Below are positions 48,690 to 59,000 of a DNA stretch of 64,000 bases, piece by piece (the stretch's first letter is position 1; each line of letters begins with the position of its first letter). The stretch is from NCBI GenBank assembly GCA_037951165.1, contig JBBDHG010000054.1, positions 1,110,501 to 1,174,500 of the forward strand. Reading direction: 5' to 3'. The position numbers and the translations under genes were made by a program. Below the pieces are notes generated by a model. It saw only the letters and a program-made list of their open reading frames with translations. It did not search any database and was not told the origin of the DNA. Source of the stretch: Lophius americanus. Lineage: Eukaryota; Chordata; Actinopteri; Lophiiformes; Lophiidae.

Positions 48690-49095
48690 TGTAGACCGAA
48701 TGGCTGGACCCAAATGCGAGACACCAATACAGGAAAAAGATTTTTGGACGTTATTTATTGGATTATGGCAAGTGGATGTTGATGGCGAGGCGGGGTCTTC
48801 AAATGGCTGGACTGGCCCAGACATGTTCTGGACGTGTTGTCCTGAGTCAGAGACTGACTAGAGCTACAAGGATAAATCAGCATAATCGACAAAACTCGAT
48901 TATGAAATTAGTTGACGGCGATGTCATCGAACAACGCCCACGACAGACAACATCCAAGGTGTGGGGGCATTTCTCCCTCAACACGACAAAAAAGGTTGTA
49001 AACTGCAAGATTTGCGAAGCTGACCTGTCGTGGAGCCCTTAAGTGATGCCGGAGCACTTGAAGCGGAGGCACGGTTGATCTCTAGATGATTATGG
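48690..49095 (+). pseudogene. hAT-type transposase fragment, BED zinc finger
   Basis: A plus frame (ATG at 48,758) runs into SKVWGHFSLNTTKK, then VVNCKICEADLSW, a stop at 49,040-49,042 and, in the same frame, MPEHLKRRHG. This is the BED finger layout: an aromatic start (VW..F), C-x2-C, then H-x4-H. BED fingers bind DNA at the N-terminus of hAT transposases and in domesticated ZBED genes. The stop falls inside the finger, between the Cys and His pairs. No hAT catalytic domain or dimerisation motif follows, so this is a dead 5' fragment. The upstream part (48,690-48,890) contains 'GGCTGGACCCAAATGCGAGA' and may be another repeat. The domain call is firm; the family is inferred. Confidence 0.75.
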
Positions 49096-49767
49096 CTCGT
49101 CTCATTCAACTAGTAATTTTACCCATCTAGCTGAATGTTAGAGGGGCATGTTTTCCACCTTTCTGCTAGGTTTAACGTTACTATTTTGAAATGTAGTGAA
49201 TCGTTAATGAGGTTGAGAGTATCAAGTAGCTATTATAAAATCCTGATACTCTTCATGTAACTTTAGAATCATACACTTTGCAACTTAATCATGTGGAAAT
49301 GCTTTCAATTGTTTAATTAAATTTATCCAACAAATACATCTAGAGAGCAAACAATAAGAACATTAAAAGTCTAGCATGTCCTTTCTATGTCCTAACCACT
49401 ATGAGGATTATGCCAGATATTTATGAACAGGAAAAGGTCAAAATTGTCAATAATCGTTACTATCACTATCCAAAACATCTCCAATTGCCCTCGCCTCAGA
49501 CAGGTGGACCTCCAGGGCAATGGAAAGCTAGGGGACTTTCTGTTTTATCTGTAATTTAATGGTAATAGTGGTATCTTTAAAATTTTGCCTCATGTATATT
49601 TCAATTCTTCAATTTAACTTTCATTTAAGACCTTTGGTTACAATATAAGACATAAACCTGATAAAAATAAATGAGCCAACCTCATAACTGTGATCTGATC
49701 TAAACTGCGGATTTTGTGATCTGTTAGACGGATTAGGGAATAGCAATAGGCTACATTGAGGCCTAAG
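49096..49767. other. No gene recognised
   Basis: AT-rich; no further hAT motifs were found downstream of the BED fragment. Confidence 0.5.
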
Positions 49768-50045
49768 CTGTCGTCCCCGACAGCAAGGATATATCCGCAA
49801 AAGTCCCATTCATATCCATCAAATGTTGACTAAATCGGACCAACGGTTGCAAATTTTTAACCGAAGAACTTTTGCAGAAAAAGCTCCCCATAGTGTTGAA
49901 TATAAACAACAGACATTTCCCAAAATCAAACCAGTAGTTCCTGGCACTAAGGTAGCAAATATGCATACAATTTGAAAATAGTTTTTCAGTTATCATGTTA
50001 ACACGGAGGATCTGCGGCTTAGGCGGCGATGACGATTACATATTG
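49768..50045 (-). repeat. TIR-R dispersed repeat, copy 13 (best-preserved TIR)
   Basis: It opens with 'CTGTCGTCCCCGACAGCAAG' and 'GATATATCCGCAAAAGTCCC'. The subterminal block is deleted, so the TIR joins the core module directly ('GACTAAATCGGACCAACGG', 'AAAAAGCTCCCCATAGTG'). It ends with 'GTTATCATGTTAACACGGAG', 'GATCTGCGGCTTAGGCGG' and 'GATGACGATTACATATTG'. Confidence 0.85.
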
Positions 50046-53000
50046 CCCCATCTTTGTAGTGATATTATAAGATTGCATCATGTTAAAAATGACACCATGA
50101 CTGCTGATTTTGACTTATAGCTTTAATATCAACATGTATCAAACAAATTTATGTCATCTTTGTCACCAAATTGTGAGACTAAACCTGGAGCATCGTCATC
50201 AGTCTTTGAATGTTCATCATTCTGGTTTACCGTTATCACTGATGATGCATTCAGAGAAGGGAGTTTCTAGGAAAGCAAAGTTGTTATACCGATCTGTGAC
50301 ACGGTGAGTGAGTGAAAGCAGTCGATGGATGAACGAGAAAATAAATAAGGGGGGTTGTGAATCAATGAATTTTGCTGTGAATGAGCCAGACTGAAAACTT
50401 GATGGAGTCGGGCTTCCACTGAGGGAGTGGCTGAGTGTGCAAAGGAGACATTCAATAACCGAGTTGGTAAGTGGGAGAGAGAATGATGGAGGGAAGGAGA
50501 CTGATGGATGTGAGTGAGACATGTGAAAAGGCCTGACTTCAGTGAATCGCTGAATGAATCAGGCCACATGCAGATCTCAGTATCTCCACAAAAACAACAA
50601 CATTAAACATTCACATTACCACCGCACTGCTCCAGCATGAAGGCATCTTTATTCGCAGTCTGCTGTGGCACTATGTGGAGTCAGACTAATTCCATCTGAA
50701 AGCTATTCCGAGGAAGGTTTTATTGCTCTCAAATATAGTATAGAGGAGAATTGTGGGTAATAGGAGTGTCCAGCTGCCCTGTCATGACTGCCAATATAAT
50801 TTTAATGCAAATGGTCTGACATAAACGACAGGGACAATAAAAGCTTATGCAGATATAGGTGACAGGAAACTGAAAGATACTGGACCATCACAAGGAGAGG
50901 CGGGCCTTTACCATCACCGGCCATGAGGGAGTTTACCCAGACATTAAATGGTGTTGAAGCCAACGTTTTGGTAACGATTTATATTGGGAGAATGGTTCAG
51001 AATGTTACGGGTGTTCCATAACTCATTCTTTTTTTCTCTTCTGAATGTGTAGTTCTTACTGCTTTACATTAACCACTACTCCTTAAAAGGCTGCAGCTGA
51101 AGCACATTATATCTCCGCATGGGAAACATGTAATTGGGTGCATGATGAATGTAGGTAGCATGTCATGAAAATGTACTTATAGAGAATATATTCCATTAAG
51201 GGTAGTTAGCGGAAATTTCTTGGGAGAAGTGAATGTGCTGGAAAAACCCATGTGCCTTGTTTGATACCTTCTATATTATTTTTAGAATATTAGCGGGCAT
51301 TTTAAATGAATACTCCCTACACAGGAGAATAAGCACAAGTCTTTCAATAGCTTTTTTCTGCACAGCATGGAATCCACACATGGAAGTGTTGTGCAAAATC
51401 ATAATAATGTATCCATAATTAAAATTGACAATTCAACTTACGCACTTTAGAAAACCGCTGCTGAGACAAGCTTTTATGAGATTCCGCTGGTATCCCTGGA
51501 GACCAAAAGGAAAGCAGCGCCAGCCGAACATTCATCATGATCAAACAGTAACCTGTGTATCCTTAGACTACCCTCTCTCTGACACATGTCTTCAAGTCAT
51601 TTCATCTGCAGCCACTCCCACACTCTGTCCTGTTTTCCCAGAGTGCGACCCCAGAGGAGAGGCACACAATGCAAGGATGGATGTCAAATACAATTAACCC
51701 AAAGAGCTTCCAGCCCTTTGATTTCTCCTTTTAGTTTGGTTCACAAAGAGATTTCAACATGACCTCCTCATGCAAGGTGTCACCCTCAGATTCCCGTCTT
51801 CGTTTTTGGTTTAGGGGAGACTTGATCAACCCTTGGTTTGGATACTATAAACACCACGACTGAATATTAATGTGTGTGCCTCTGACAAAGGAAAGCTGAA
51901 CGAAGGATGCTCCACGACTGCAAATATCAAGGAGTGAAAAGCTCCATGTAAAGGTCCAACAGCTTTCAAAATGCTGCTGGTCTCCATTCTAGGCTTTTAA
52001 TGTGTATTGCATGAAAAGTGTATAAACATCAGTGCACATATTTGATCAATTTAAATAAGTTACACATTTAATGTGGCTGCTATTCATTAATTGCATGATA
52101 AATGAGGAGGGGAGGGAGGCGGGTGTAGGGAGGAGACAGAGGAGGCAAAGGGCTCCAGAAAACAGCTGGGAAAACTCATTTGAATTTAGCTACATCTGCT
52201 AAGTTAGAATGTTAGCATGGGGCTGATGAGGAGCATCTGGCTGACTGTTTAGCAACAGTAGATAATTTCTAATTACAGATATTTTCTGCAGTAAGAGAAA
52301 AGCTCCTTTCTGTAATTATTACAGGCAAAGAGGTTATGATTCCTTCCTTCAATCAGGTGAGATTAGTAAAAGAAGTAAAGAAAATGGTCGATATCGACAA
52401 ACAATGCGGATAATTAGAGTGAATTTTATTGCCGCATAGGTTCTTCAGGGAGAGAGCGAAAGGTTGGGTAACAGAAAGATGGAATGAGGCTAATTAATGG
52501 TGAAGAAGAAGACTGGCTGGTGATTAGGAGTTGGAGGAAGTGCACAATAGCAGTCTGAAAGTTCTGGAGGTAAATAAGGATCTGGAGAATAGATGTGATT
52601 AGCTAATGAGAACAGTGAATTTCTCTAATGACACCCCAAGTACCAACCCAACCACAAGGACAGCATGAGAGGTTTGAGTGACAGGTTGGTATGAGAAACA
52701 AACAACAACCGACAGAAAGTTAATAAAGGGATAGTCGTCCTGAATGAACCTTTGCTAGGGCCTCATCTGTTTGTTATCAGGATTATGCACAAACTACTCG
52801 ACATAGTTGCACAAAACATGGAGAAAGATTAAACATGAGTCAAGGAAGAGTCAAATGTGTCAGTGTGGACTCATTTAAAGGTGCAGTGTCTAAAACTCAC
52901 CCATTTCTGTTCAAGAATCTAAGGTAACCTTCAAAAAAATATACTCTATCATGTTAGATCACATCAATTATCCTGTCAAGTGATGCGGCTCCTTGAAATT

Positions 53001-53668
53001 GTATTTTGTCATTTATTCTGTGAAATCGTCCGCACGGGGAGTTTAACTCAGCGGGAGGATGGTGTTGGAGTATTTTTGTCATTTTTCTTTTTGCATTTTA
53101 ATTTCATTTTTCAGGATGATAATTAATTATACAAAAACATGCGAAAAAAACATGCAGCAGTAAGTACCATACTAGTTTCCATTTGAACTTAAGTTAGCCT
53201 GTATCTCATTCACAACACTTAAAATGATAATACCTGTCACAGTTTCTCTTTATCAGTTCAAGATGTTTTTGTATGTGGTCAGTTTTACCGAACAAAACTT
53301 AACTGGATAATTGTCTCTCCAAATGCTTCTAAAAGTTTGGCCCCTAAGAATCACCAGGTCAAGGTTTGATATTTGGTGTAACGTTAAAGAAGGTGACAAT
53401 CAATTCCCAGACCATAAATTCAGGCAAACATGACAAATAATATATTGAATAAACAAGAGGAAAATGTCACAGAATAAGATTATCAAACAATGAATAAAGT
53501 ATAGTCCGCTACTTAGCGTCAAATAGCTGTCTGATCTGCGGGAGTCCCATAAACTGTTTTATATGTATTCGTTCGAGTAAAGGCTAAGTTAGACTTATGC
53601 TCAGTTGCTGTGTCGTTTGAAGAGTCATTTTTGGAAAGTTGGTGGATCAGTTGACTGGTTGGATAATT
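50046..53668. other. 3.6 kb without a recognised gene; quiet region
   Basis: No transposon motifs were found. A GAGTGA/GAATGA-like degenerate patch spans 50,300-50,550. The part at 51,990-52,330 has TAATTA/ATTAATTGCAT-type motifs and could be conserved non-coding sequence. A G-quadruplex motif sits at 52,109-52,130. All frames are under 102 codons and have no domains. Confidence 0.5.
52109..52130 (+). other. G-quadruplex motif
   Basis: Four G-runs of 3-4 bases are separated by loops of 1, 4 and 4 bases, which meets the usual G3+N1-7 rule on the plus strand. Confidence 0.8.
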
Positions 53669-53868
53669 ATATCCCTGAAAGGCGGGGATATTATGGGATT
53701 GTTATGGCGTCAGATTGATCATTTCCAAATTTTCTACCCACGTAAGCCGTAGTGCGAGGATGAATTCGCATTATTCGCACCATAATTTCTCAACCGTTTA
53801 TCAAATTCATCCAAATTCGGTGCCTATGGATCAACTCAAGATCCGTCTTGTATATATTGTATTTACTG
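53669..53868 (+). repeat. TIR-R dispersed repeat, copy 14 (left part)
   Basis: The left end 'ATATCCCTGAAAGGCGGGGA' is followed by 'TATTATGGGATTGTTATGGC', then 'TGATCATTTCCAAATTTTCT' and 'CATCCAAATTCGGTGCC'. The right half is missing and a SINE head follows directly. Confidence 0.8.
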
Positions 53869-53875
53869 CACTGCT

Positions 53876-53925
53876 GCCCTCCAATTGGGAGATGACCCCT
53901 CTACATCCTGAACTAAAGCCACCAC
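53876..53925 (-). mobile_element. SINE head fragment (minus)
   Basis: Read on the minus strand: 'GGTGGCTTTAGTTCAGGATG' and then 'GTCATCTCCCAATTGGAGG'. This is the A-box and anticodon region of the SINE seen complete at 57.9 kb. The body is deleted. Confidence 0.7.
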
Positions 53926-54648
53926 AATATTTGGTTGGATGAATGGTTTCTTGGATTGAAGACAGGTGGTTTTAGGCGGTTTGTTGCACTGGTTAATTAC
54001 TGATATTTTTCGTATAGCTTAGAATGTTTGAACAAAGTAATATTTTTCTGACAGAGTTTTGTTCTGCCCTGTGTTGCACTGTATGCTTTTTCTATTTTTC
54101 CTATGAGGAAGGTTTGAAACCCCTAAGGGGCCGACTTTCCTTTGAGACTCTATCCATATTCAAACATTAGACATGGATTTTGCTGTCGGCACAGTTTACA
54201 GACACAGATGGTATATTTTACATCTAAGCCAGTTCTTCCGCAGATGAATCAGACAAAATCTCCCATACATTCTAGAACGATTAAGATGGCCGCTATTCAG
54301 AGTGTACTGTGGTGGAGTTTTGTAAGTCATGCAAAAGCTGAATACATAATCCTCCAAAGCTCAACTGGGTGAATTTAATGGCATATAGATGCATTAGTAT
54401 TTAGCTTTCTGAGGCATGGAGTTCCTGTTGGGATTGAATCAAAAAGAATTTCCTGAACTGAATGTTTCGGATGAATTAACACTAAATTTGTTTCATACCG
54501 GGAATAAAGAATAATTTTACTGATAGTGCGAGCACATTTCAATGTTTTCAAAAGCTTCCGTTTAAAATGAACTGCACATGACTCATAGGTATAATAAAAA
54601 CACACCGCATATCAACTTTCTTCACGTCAAACATTTTTGTTTCATTTA

Positions 54649-55341
54649 TGTTATGACCCAGCTCGTTGGAGGAAAAGGAAGTAACATAAAACCAGATGGT
54701 AGTGGTGAAATAAAGTTGTTTTTAATAAAATGTAAGAACACGAGTGGCAGGGGAATTACATAACCATGAGGCTGAATCAACAAAGGGGAGAAAAGCTAAA
54801 GGTGCGGTTTAAACAAAGTACTTTAATAAAACCAAACAAGAAATCTAACAAACTCTACGCTCTCTTGACCAGAAACAAATAGTAAACCAAAAAACCTCTC
54901 CTTTCTAACCTATAGTCTGGCAATAACAAATTTACATAAAACGGGCACAGCTGAATTAATGAGGTACACAAACAAAGGCTCAACTAAGAACAAATACACT
55001 GGACGGGTTTGATCAGGAGGTAAACGAGGGTCCCAAAACTTCATATCACCAATGTCTCACAGATTTAAAAATTCAGTAGATTCCCTTATACAACACAGAG
55101 TGAACCAGCCGCATGGAGAGCTGTTCGTGGAAGCAGTCCCTCCCGGACATCTGACTGTCGGCACTCTTGAATTATCCGCCAGTCCTTTCTTGTTGCAGGT
55201 CCTCAGCCTATCAGGTGTTCCGTGACGGCCCGGGTAACGCCTCCATCCAATAAAAGGCGTAAGTTTTACTCAGTTCAAGCAGCTCCTCTAGAGCTCATAT
55301 ACATATAAACAATACATTATAGCATTAGAATGTAGGTAACA
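54649..55341 (-). repeat. Possible solo LTR or unknown interspersed repeat
   Basis: On the minus strand the segment begins TGTTACC and ends GGTCATAACA, giving the TG...CA termini expected of an LTR at about 690 bp. I find no target-site duplication, no second LTR, no primer-binding site and no gag/pol motif nearby. It starts just where the homology between duplicated blocks A and B ends. The assignment is tentative. Confidence 0.3.
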
Positions 55342-55867
55342 GTTGACCTTTGCTTCAAACTTTATGGGAAATAATGCCTAACAATTTACAAATGGTCATG
55401 TCATACATGAATATTTTCCTTCCTCTTGTTAATTGTTTAATGTTAGTGGATCAAAACATATCATTCTTATAGAATGAAATAACTCCCATGATAATCTATG
55501 ATTGGATTGGATTCAAGCGGATCCTAAAGATGCATTTCAACAATGGATGTGAGATTTTCACATTCATTGTTGAATTGTTGTCAAAAAAACATTTTTTTAG
55601 CCCTCCAGATGCCTTAAATGCCATTATCTCTTCTCTATCATTTTAATCCTCCAGGATTATGATTCAATATACCAGTCAACAGCAAAGAATATCAATAATA
55701 TTGAAAGCCTTTGGTTATAACAGATGGGCTGTAAATCCCATTTCGCAGTGTGAAGGGACTGTTGAAACTGTCGCACATCCCACTAGAACCATTTGGAAAG
55801 TCCTGTTTATTCAAGGACCAAGAAAATAGGCACCTGTACCTACTATTTACATTCCCAAAAAAATCTA
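55342..55867. other. No gene recognised
   Basis: AT-rich spacer between the two duplicated blocks. Confidence 0.5.
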
Positions 55868-56400
55868 ATGATTTATGGATCATCACCACAGCAGATTGGT
55901 GGTATTAACATGATGACTCAGAAATTATTTCATCGATCATTTCCAAATTTTAGACATTCATGGGTCTCAGTTTGACAAACTGGATTGATTTTGGTGCAGT
56001 TCAGATGTGCGGGCCATAATTTCAAAACCGTTGATGCGAATTTGGTCCAAATTTGGTGCATAGGGATTGACTCAAGGATATATATCTTATTTATATCATG
56101 TTTAACTCTAACACTTCATATTTATCTCACTAGGGTGAGCTTTTTTTATGAAAAGCACTGATTTTCAAAAATAAATGAGTCCAAAGTTAGTGTATTTGAT
56201 CAACTTTAGGAGATCTTTCTTGTATACACTGTGTTTTACTCTAATAGTTCATATTCTACTCACTAGGCCGACCTTTTTTAGATAAAATACATAAGACATA
56301 AATTCACCTTTAATTGCAGGTGTTCCCAAGCAGGGGGATTGCTTGTACAACGCAAGGGATTGGGAACTTTTCAGGGATAAACCCTTGCTGTCTGGGACAA
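55868..56400 (+). repeat. TIR-R dispersed repeat, copy 15
   Basis: The left part is decayed ('GATTGGTGGTATTAACATGA', 'TCGATCATTTCCAAATTT'). The core has 'CTCACTAGGGTGAGC' and a partial second module ('GATCAACTTTAGGAGATC'). The right end is well kept: 'GGGGGATTGCTTGTACAACG', 'GGGAACTTTTCAGGGATAAA' and 'CCCTTGCTGTCTGGGAC'. Confidence 0.85.
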
Positions 56401-56438
56401 ACGCATAGGCCTAGTTAGTTGGATAAATGTAATATATA

Positions 56439-56666
56439 CCTTTTATTATCAATTTATCACACAGTAATGAATAATCGTGAAATAAGTTCTCTGCATTAGT
56501 CTCATCCCTGAGGAGCAGAGTCCCCTTGACTCGCCAAGGGATCAAATTGGTGTTCAGGATCTTACTTTAGGACCCTATATCATTAAGACTGCAGGTGCAA
56601 TCCAGGGATTGAGCTGCCTTTCAATTGGGAGATTACTACTCTACCTCCTTAGCTGTAGCCGCCACA
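56439..56666 (-). mobile_element. tRNA-derived SINE, nearly complete (minus)
   Basis: On the minus strand the head reads 'GGCTACAGCTAAGGAGGTAG', followed by 'CTCCCAATTGAAAGGCAGCT'. The body is 'TAGGGTCCTAAAGTAAGATC' and the tail 'GTGATAAATTGATAATAAAA'. The internal promoter boxes are diverged. It lies about 40 bases beyond the right TIR of TIR-R copy 15. Confidence 0.8.
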
Positions 56667-57195
56667 ATGATTAGTTGGAAAAATGGTTTCTTGGATGGAA
56701 AACAGGTGGTTTTAGGTGGTTTGTTTGTTTGGTTTATTTTAATAATAAAGTCAAATTTTTCCGACTGAGTTTTGTTCTTCCCCGTATGCTTTTCCTAAAA
56801 TGAAGGTTTGAAACCTCTGAGGGGCTGACTTTCCTTTGAGTCTCTATTTTCCATCTATTTATCTTAGACATGGGTGTTGCTGCTGGCACAGTTCAAAGAC
56901 ACAGATCGTACGTTTTACATCTAAGCCAGTTGAATTCCAGCTGAATCAAACAAAATCCCCCATACATTCTAGAAAGATTATTACGGCAGCTATTCAGGTA
57001 ACTGTGGTGGAGTTTTGTTCAGATAAATGAACACTAAATTGGTTTCATACAGGGAATAAAGAAGGATTTAACTGTAATTGCGAGCATATTTCGATGTTCT
57101 CAAAAGCTTCCGTTTAAATGTACTGCACTGGACTCATAGGTGTAATAATTACACACCTATTAACCTTTTTTACTTCAAACATTTTCATTCCATTA

Positions 57196-57891
57196 ACCTG
57201 AAATGAAAATGTGAATGAATGAGGTTAATTAGATCACCTTTTCTTCTCAACGGAAATTAAAAGGAAAGGAAGTCAATTTAGAAATTGTTTACAAGCTGAA
57301 GAGTATGCTATAGTTGTAATTAATTATGTCCAATGTTTCAGATCTAAATGTTTTTTTGTATTGCACTGGTTATTGTTGAACACAGTGGATCCCTCCTACA
57401 GCACTGATCGAACTTTGATTGTGTGACAAGTATTTGCATGGCTTTTAAGGCCTAACTAAATTATCTTTACCGTTTTGTAAATACGTATATTATATTTTGT
57501 TTGACAAAATACACAAGTGCTTATCCATGTTGTTTTACTGTATCCAGGGTCTGAATCCAAGTCCTATCCACCACTCATCAAATAAAGGTCAAAATCCTTA
57601 CCAGACACTAAGAGAATAGGTCAGTAGGCATTGACGGCTTGCTGAAATAGGAATTGTATTGTTTTTGTTTGACATAGACTTCTCATGCTGATGATAATCG
57701 TGGCACTTAGCTCAGCCTAATGATATTGTGAATAGCAGCATCCACTATTATCTTCTATCTTGTTTTTACTCCTGGACCCTCAATATCCATTGTCTTGGTG
57801 TTTCGCAAAACTGTGAATGAATGGGCATGTTTATTTCTTTATTTCTCATGTTTATTTGATTTAAAGACTGTGCTGGTGCAACGAGGTGGTT
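57196..57891. other. No gene recognised
   Basis: AT-rich; no motif. Confidence 0.5.
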
Positions 57892-58088
57892 TGGGGGTGG
57901 CTTTAGTTCAGTGGGTTGAGCAGTGGTCCCTCAACCAGGAGACCAGGGTTCGAGCCCTGGCCCTGACATGCTGTGCGTCCTTGAGTGAGACCCTGAAACC
58001 TCAGCTCCCAGTGCCTCAGGGATGGGTTGAATGCAGATATACATTTCACAATATTTTACTGCATGTGTGTAACGTGATAAATAAAGGA
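57892..58088 (+). mobile_element. tRNA-derived SINE, complete head (plus)
   Basis: The A box is 'TTTAGTTCAGTGGGTTGAGC' (about 57,902-57,921) and the B box 'GGTTCGAGCCC' (about 57,947-57,957). The body 'GTCCTTGAGTGAGACCCTGA' follows, and the tail is 'GTGATAAATAAAGG'. It has the best-preserved Pol III B box in the window. It lacks the acceptor-stem pairing of a working tRNA and carries a SINE body, so it is not a tRNA gene. Confidence 0.9.
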
Positions 58089-58184
58089 AAGATTATTGGT
58101 ATTTTTATTACCCTGGTAAAATTGTATAGTGTACTGCTATGCTATTGTATGGTATTGAATTGTATTCATAGAAACACTGACCTA

Positions 58185-59000
58185 ATCTGTCTCGGGTCTC
58201 CTCCAGGTTGTTTGGCCCAAAAAGGCCATAGGAGAACAAACAATGACATAAAGATTCCAAATTGAACGGTTGGGGGAGAAGGAACCTGTTAGGAGAGGTG
58301 ACCAAGAACTCAGGGCTAACTCTGGCTGAGCTCCAGAGATCCTGTGTGGGGATGGGAGAGGCTTGTAAAGTTTCAACCATCCATGCAACACTCCACAAAT
58401 CTGGACTTCATGGTACAATGACCAGACAGAAGCTTTTGCAGAAAAGCACCAGGTTGAGACAAGATTATCTGCTCTGATGAGAACAAGATTCAACTATTTG
58501 ACCTCAATTCAAAGAATCATGTCTGGAGGAAACAAGGCTTCGCTCATCAGCTGCCCATCCAATCCCAACGGTGAAACATGCGTGACTTGAACTCAATTGA
58601 ACATCTCTGGAGATGCCTGAAACTGTCCGTCCACCAATGGTCCCCATCCAACCTACCAGAGCCAGAGAGGATTTGCAGAGAAGAACAGCAGAAAATCCAC
58701 AAACCCAGTTGTGCAAAGATTGTTACCTCACATCCCCAAAAAATGGAAGCTGTAATGGCTGCATTGGTGCTTTCACCAGGAGCTGAGTAAAGTGTCTGAA
58801 TAATTATGTCAATGTTGTATACCATGCTAACATAAGAATTGATTTGTTTTTAACATAGATTTGCAAATATTATTAAAATTCAGTTTTCACCTTGTTATTA
58901 TGGGACTTGAAATTCAGACTGAAGGGGAAGTACTTTAGTTTAAGGCTTCTACATAATAGGAAGTGAAAAAAGTGAAGGGATCTGAAAACTTTCTGATTGT
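58185..59000 (+). mobile_element. Tc1-like transposon, internally deleted (plus)
   Basis: The body reads 'CTCTGGCTGAGCTCCAGAGA', 'TCATGTCTGGAGGAAACAAG', 'TCAATTGAACATCTCTGGAG' and 'GAGAGGATTTGCAGAGAAGA', the familiar order of teleost Tc1 elements. In protein terms, it has a start-of-domain region with SDENKIQLF (first catalytic Asp), then NHVWRKQG, then a jump near 58,578 to LNSIEHLWRCLK (catalytic Glu). The intervening part with the second Asp is missing. The 3' terminal repeat survives ('AAAAAGTGAAGGGATCTGAA'); the 5' terminal repeat is not seen. Frameshifts and stops break the frame throughout. It cannot encode an active transposase. Confidence 0.9.

Larger units (their letters stand above)
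53669..54648. repeat. Duplicated block, copy A
   Basis: The block has the same order as copy B (55,868-57,195): TIR-R, minus-strand SINE, then a shared non-repeat flank. Matching pieces include 'ATGGTTTCTTGGATTGAAGA', 'GAAGGTTTGAAACCCC', 'CATCTAAGCCAGTT', 'CATACATTCTAGAA' and 'CAAAAGCTTCCGTTTAAA'. Relative to B, this copy has lost most of the SINE but keeps about 135 bp near 54,330-54,465 that B lacks. Confidence 0.8.
55868..57195. repeat. Duplicated block, copy B
   Basis: This partner of the block at 53,669-54,648 contains TIR-R copy 15, a minus SINE and about 530 bp of shared flank (56,660-57,195). Shared pieces include 'GGCTGACTTTCCTTTGAGTC' and 'AACACTAAATTGGTTTCATA', each with substitutions, so the duplication is not recent. 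Confidence 0.8.

Noticed and set aside
57892..57962. tRNA gene
   Set aside because: Both promoter boxes are strong, but there is no closed acceptor stem and the SINE body and tail follow. It is a SINE head.
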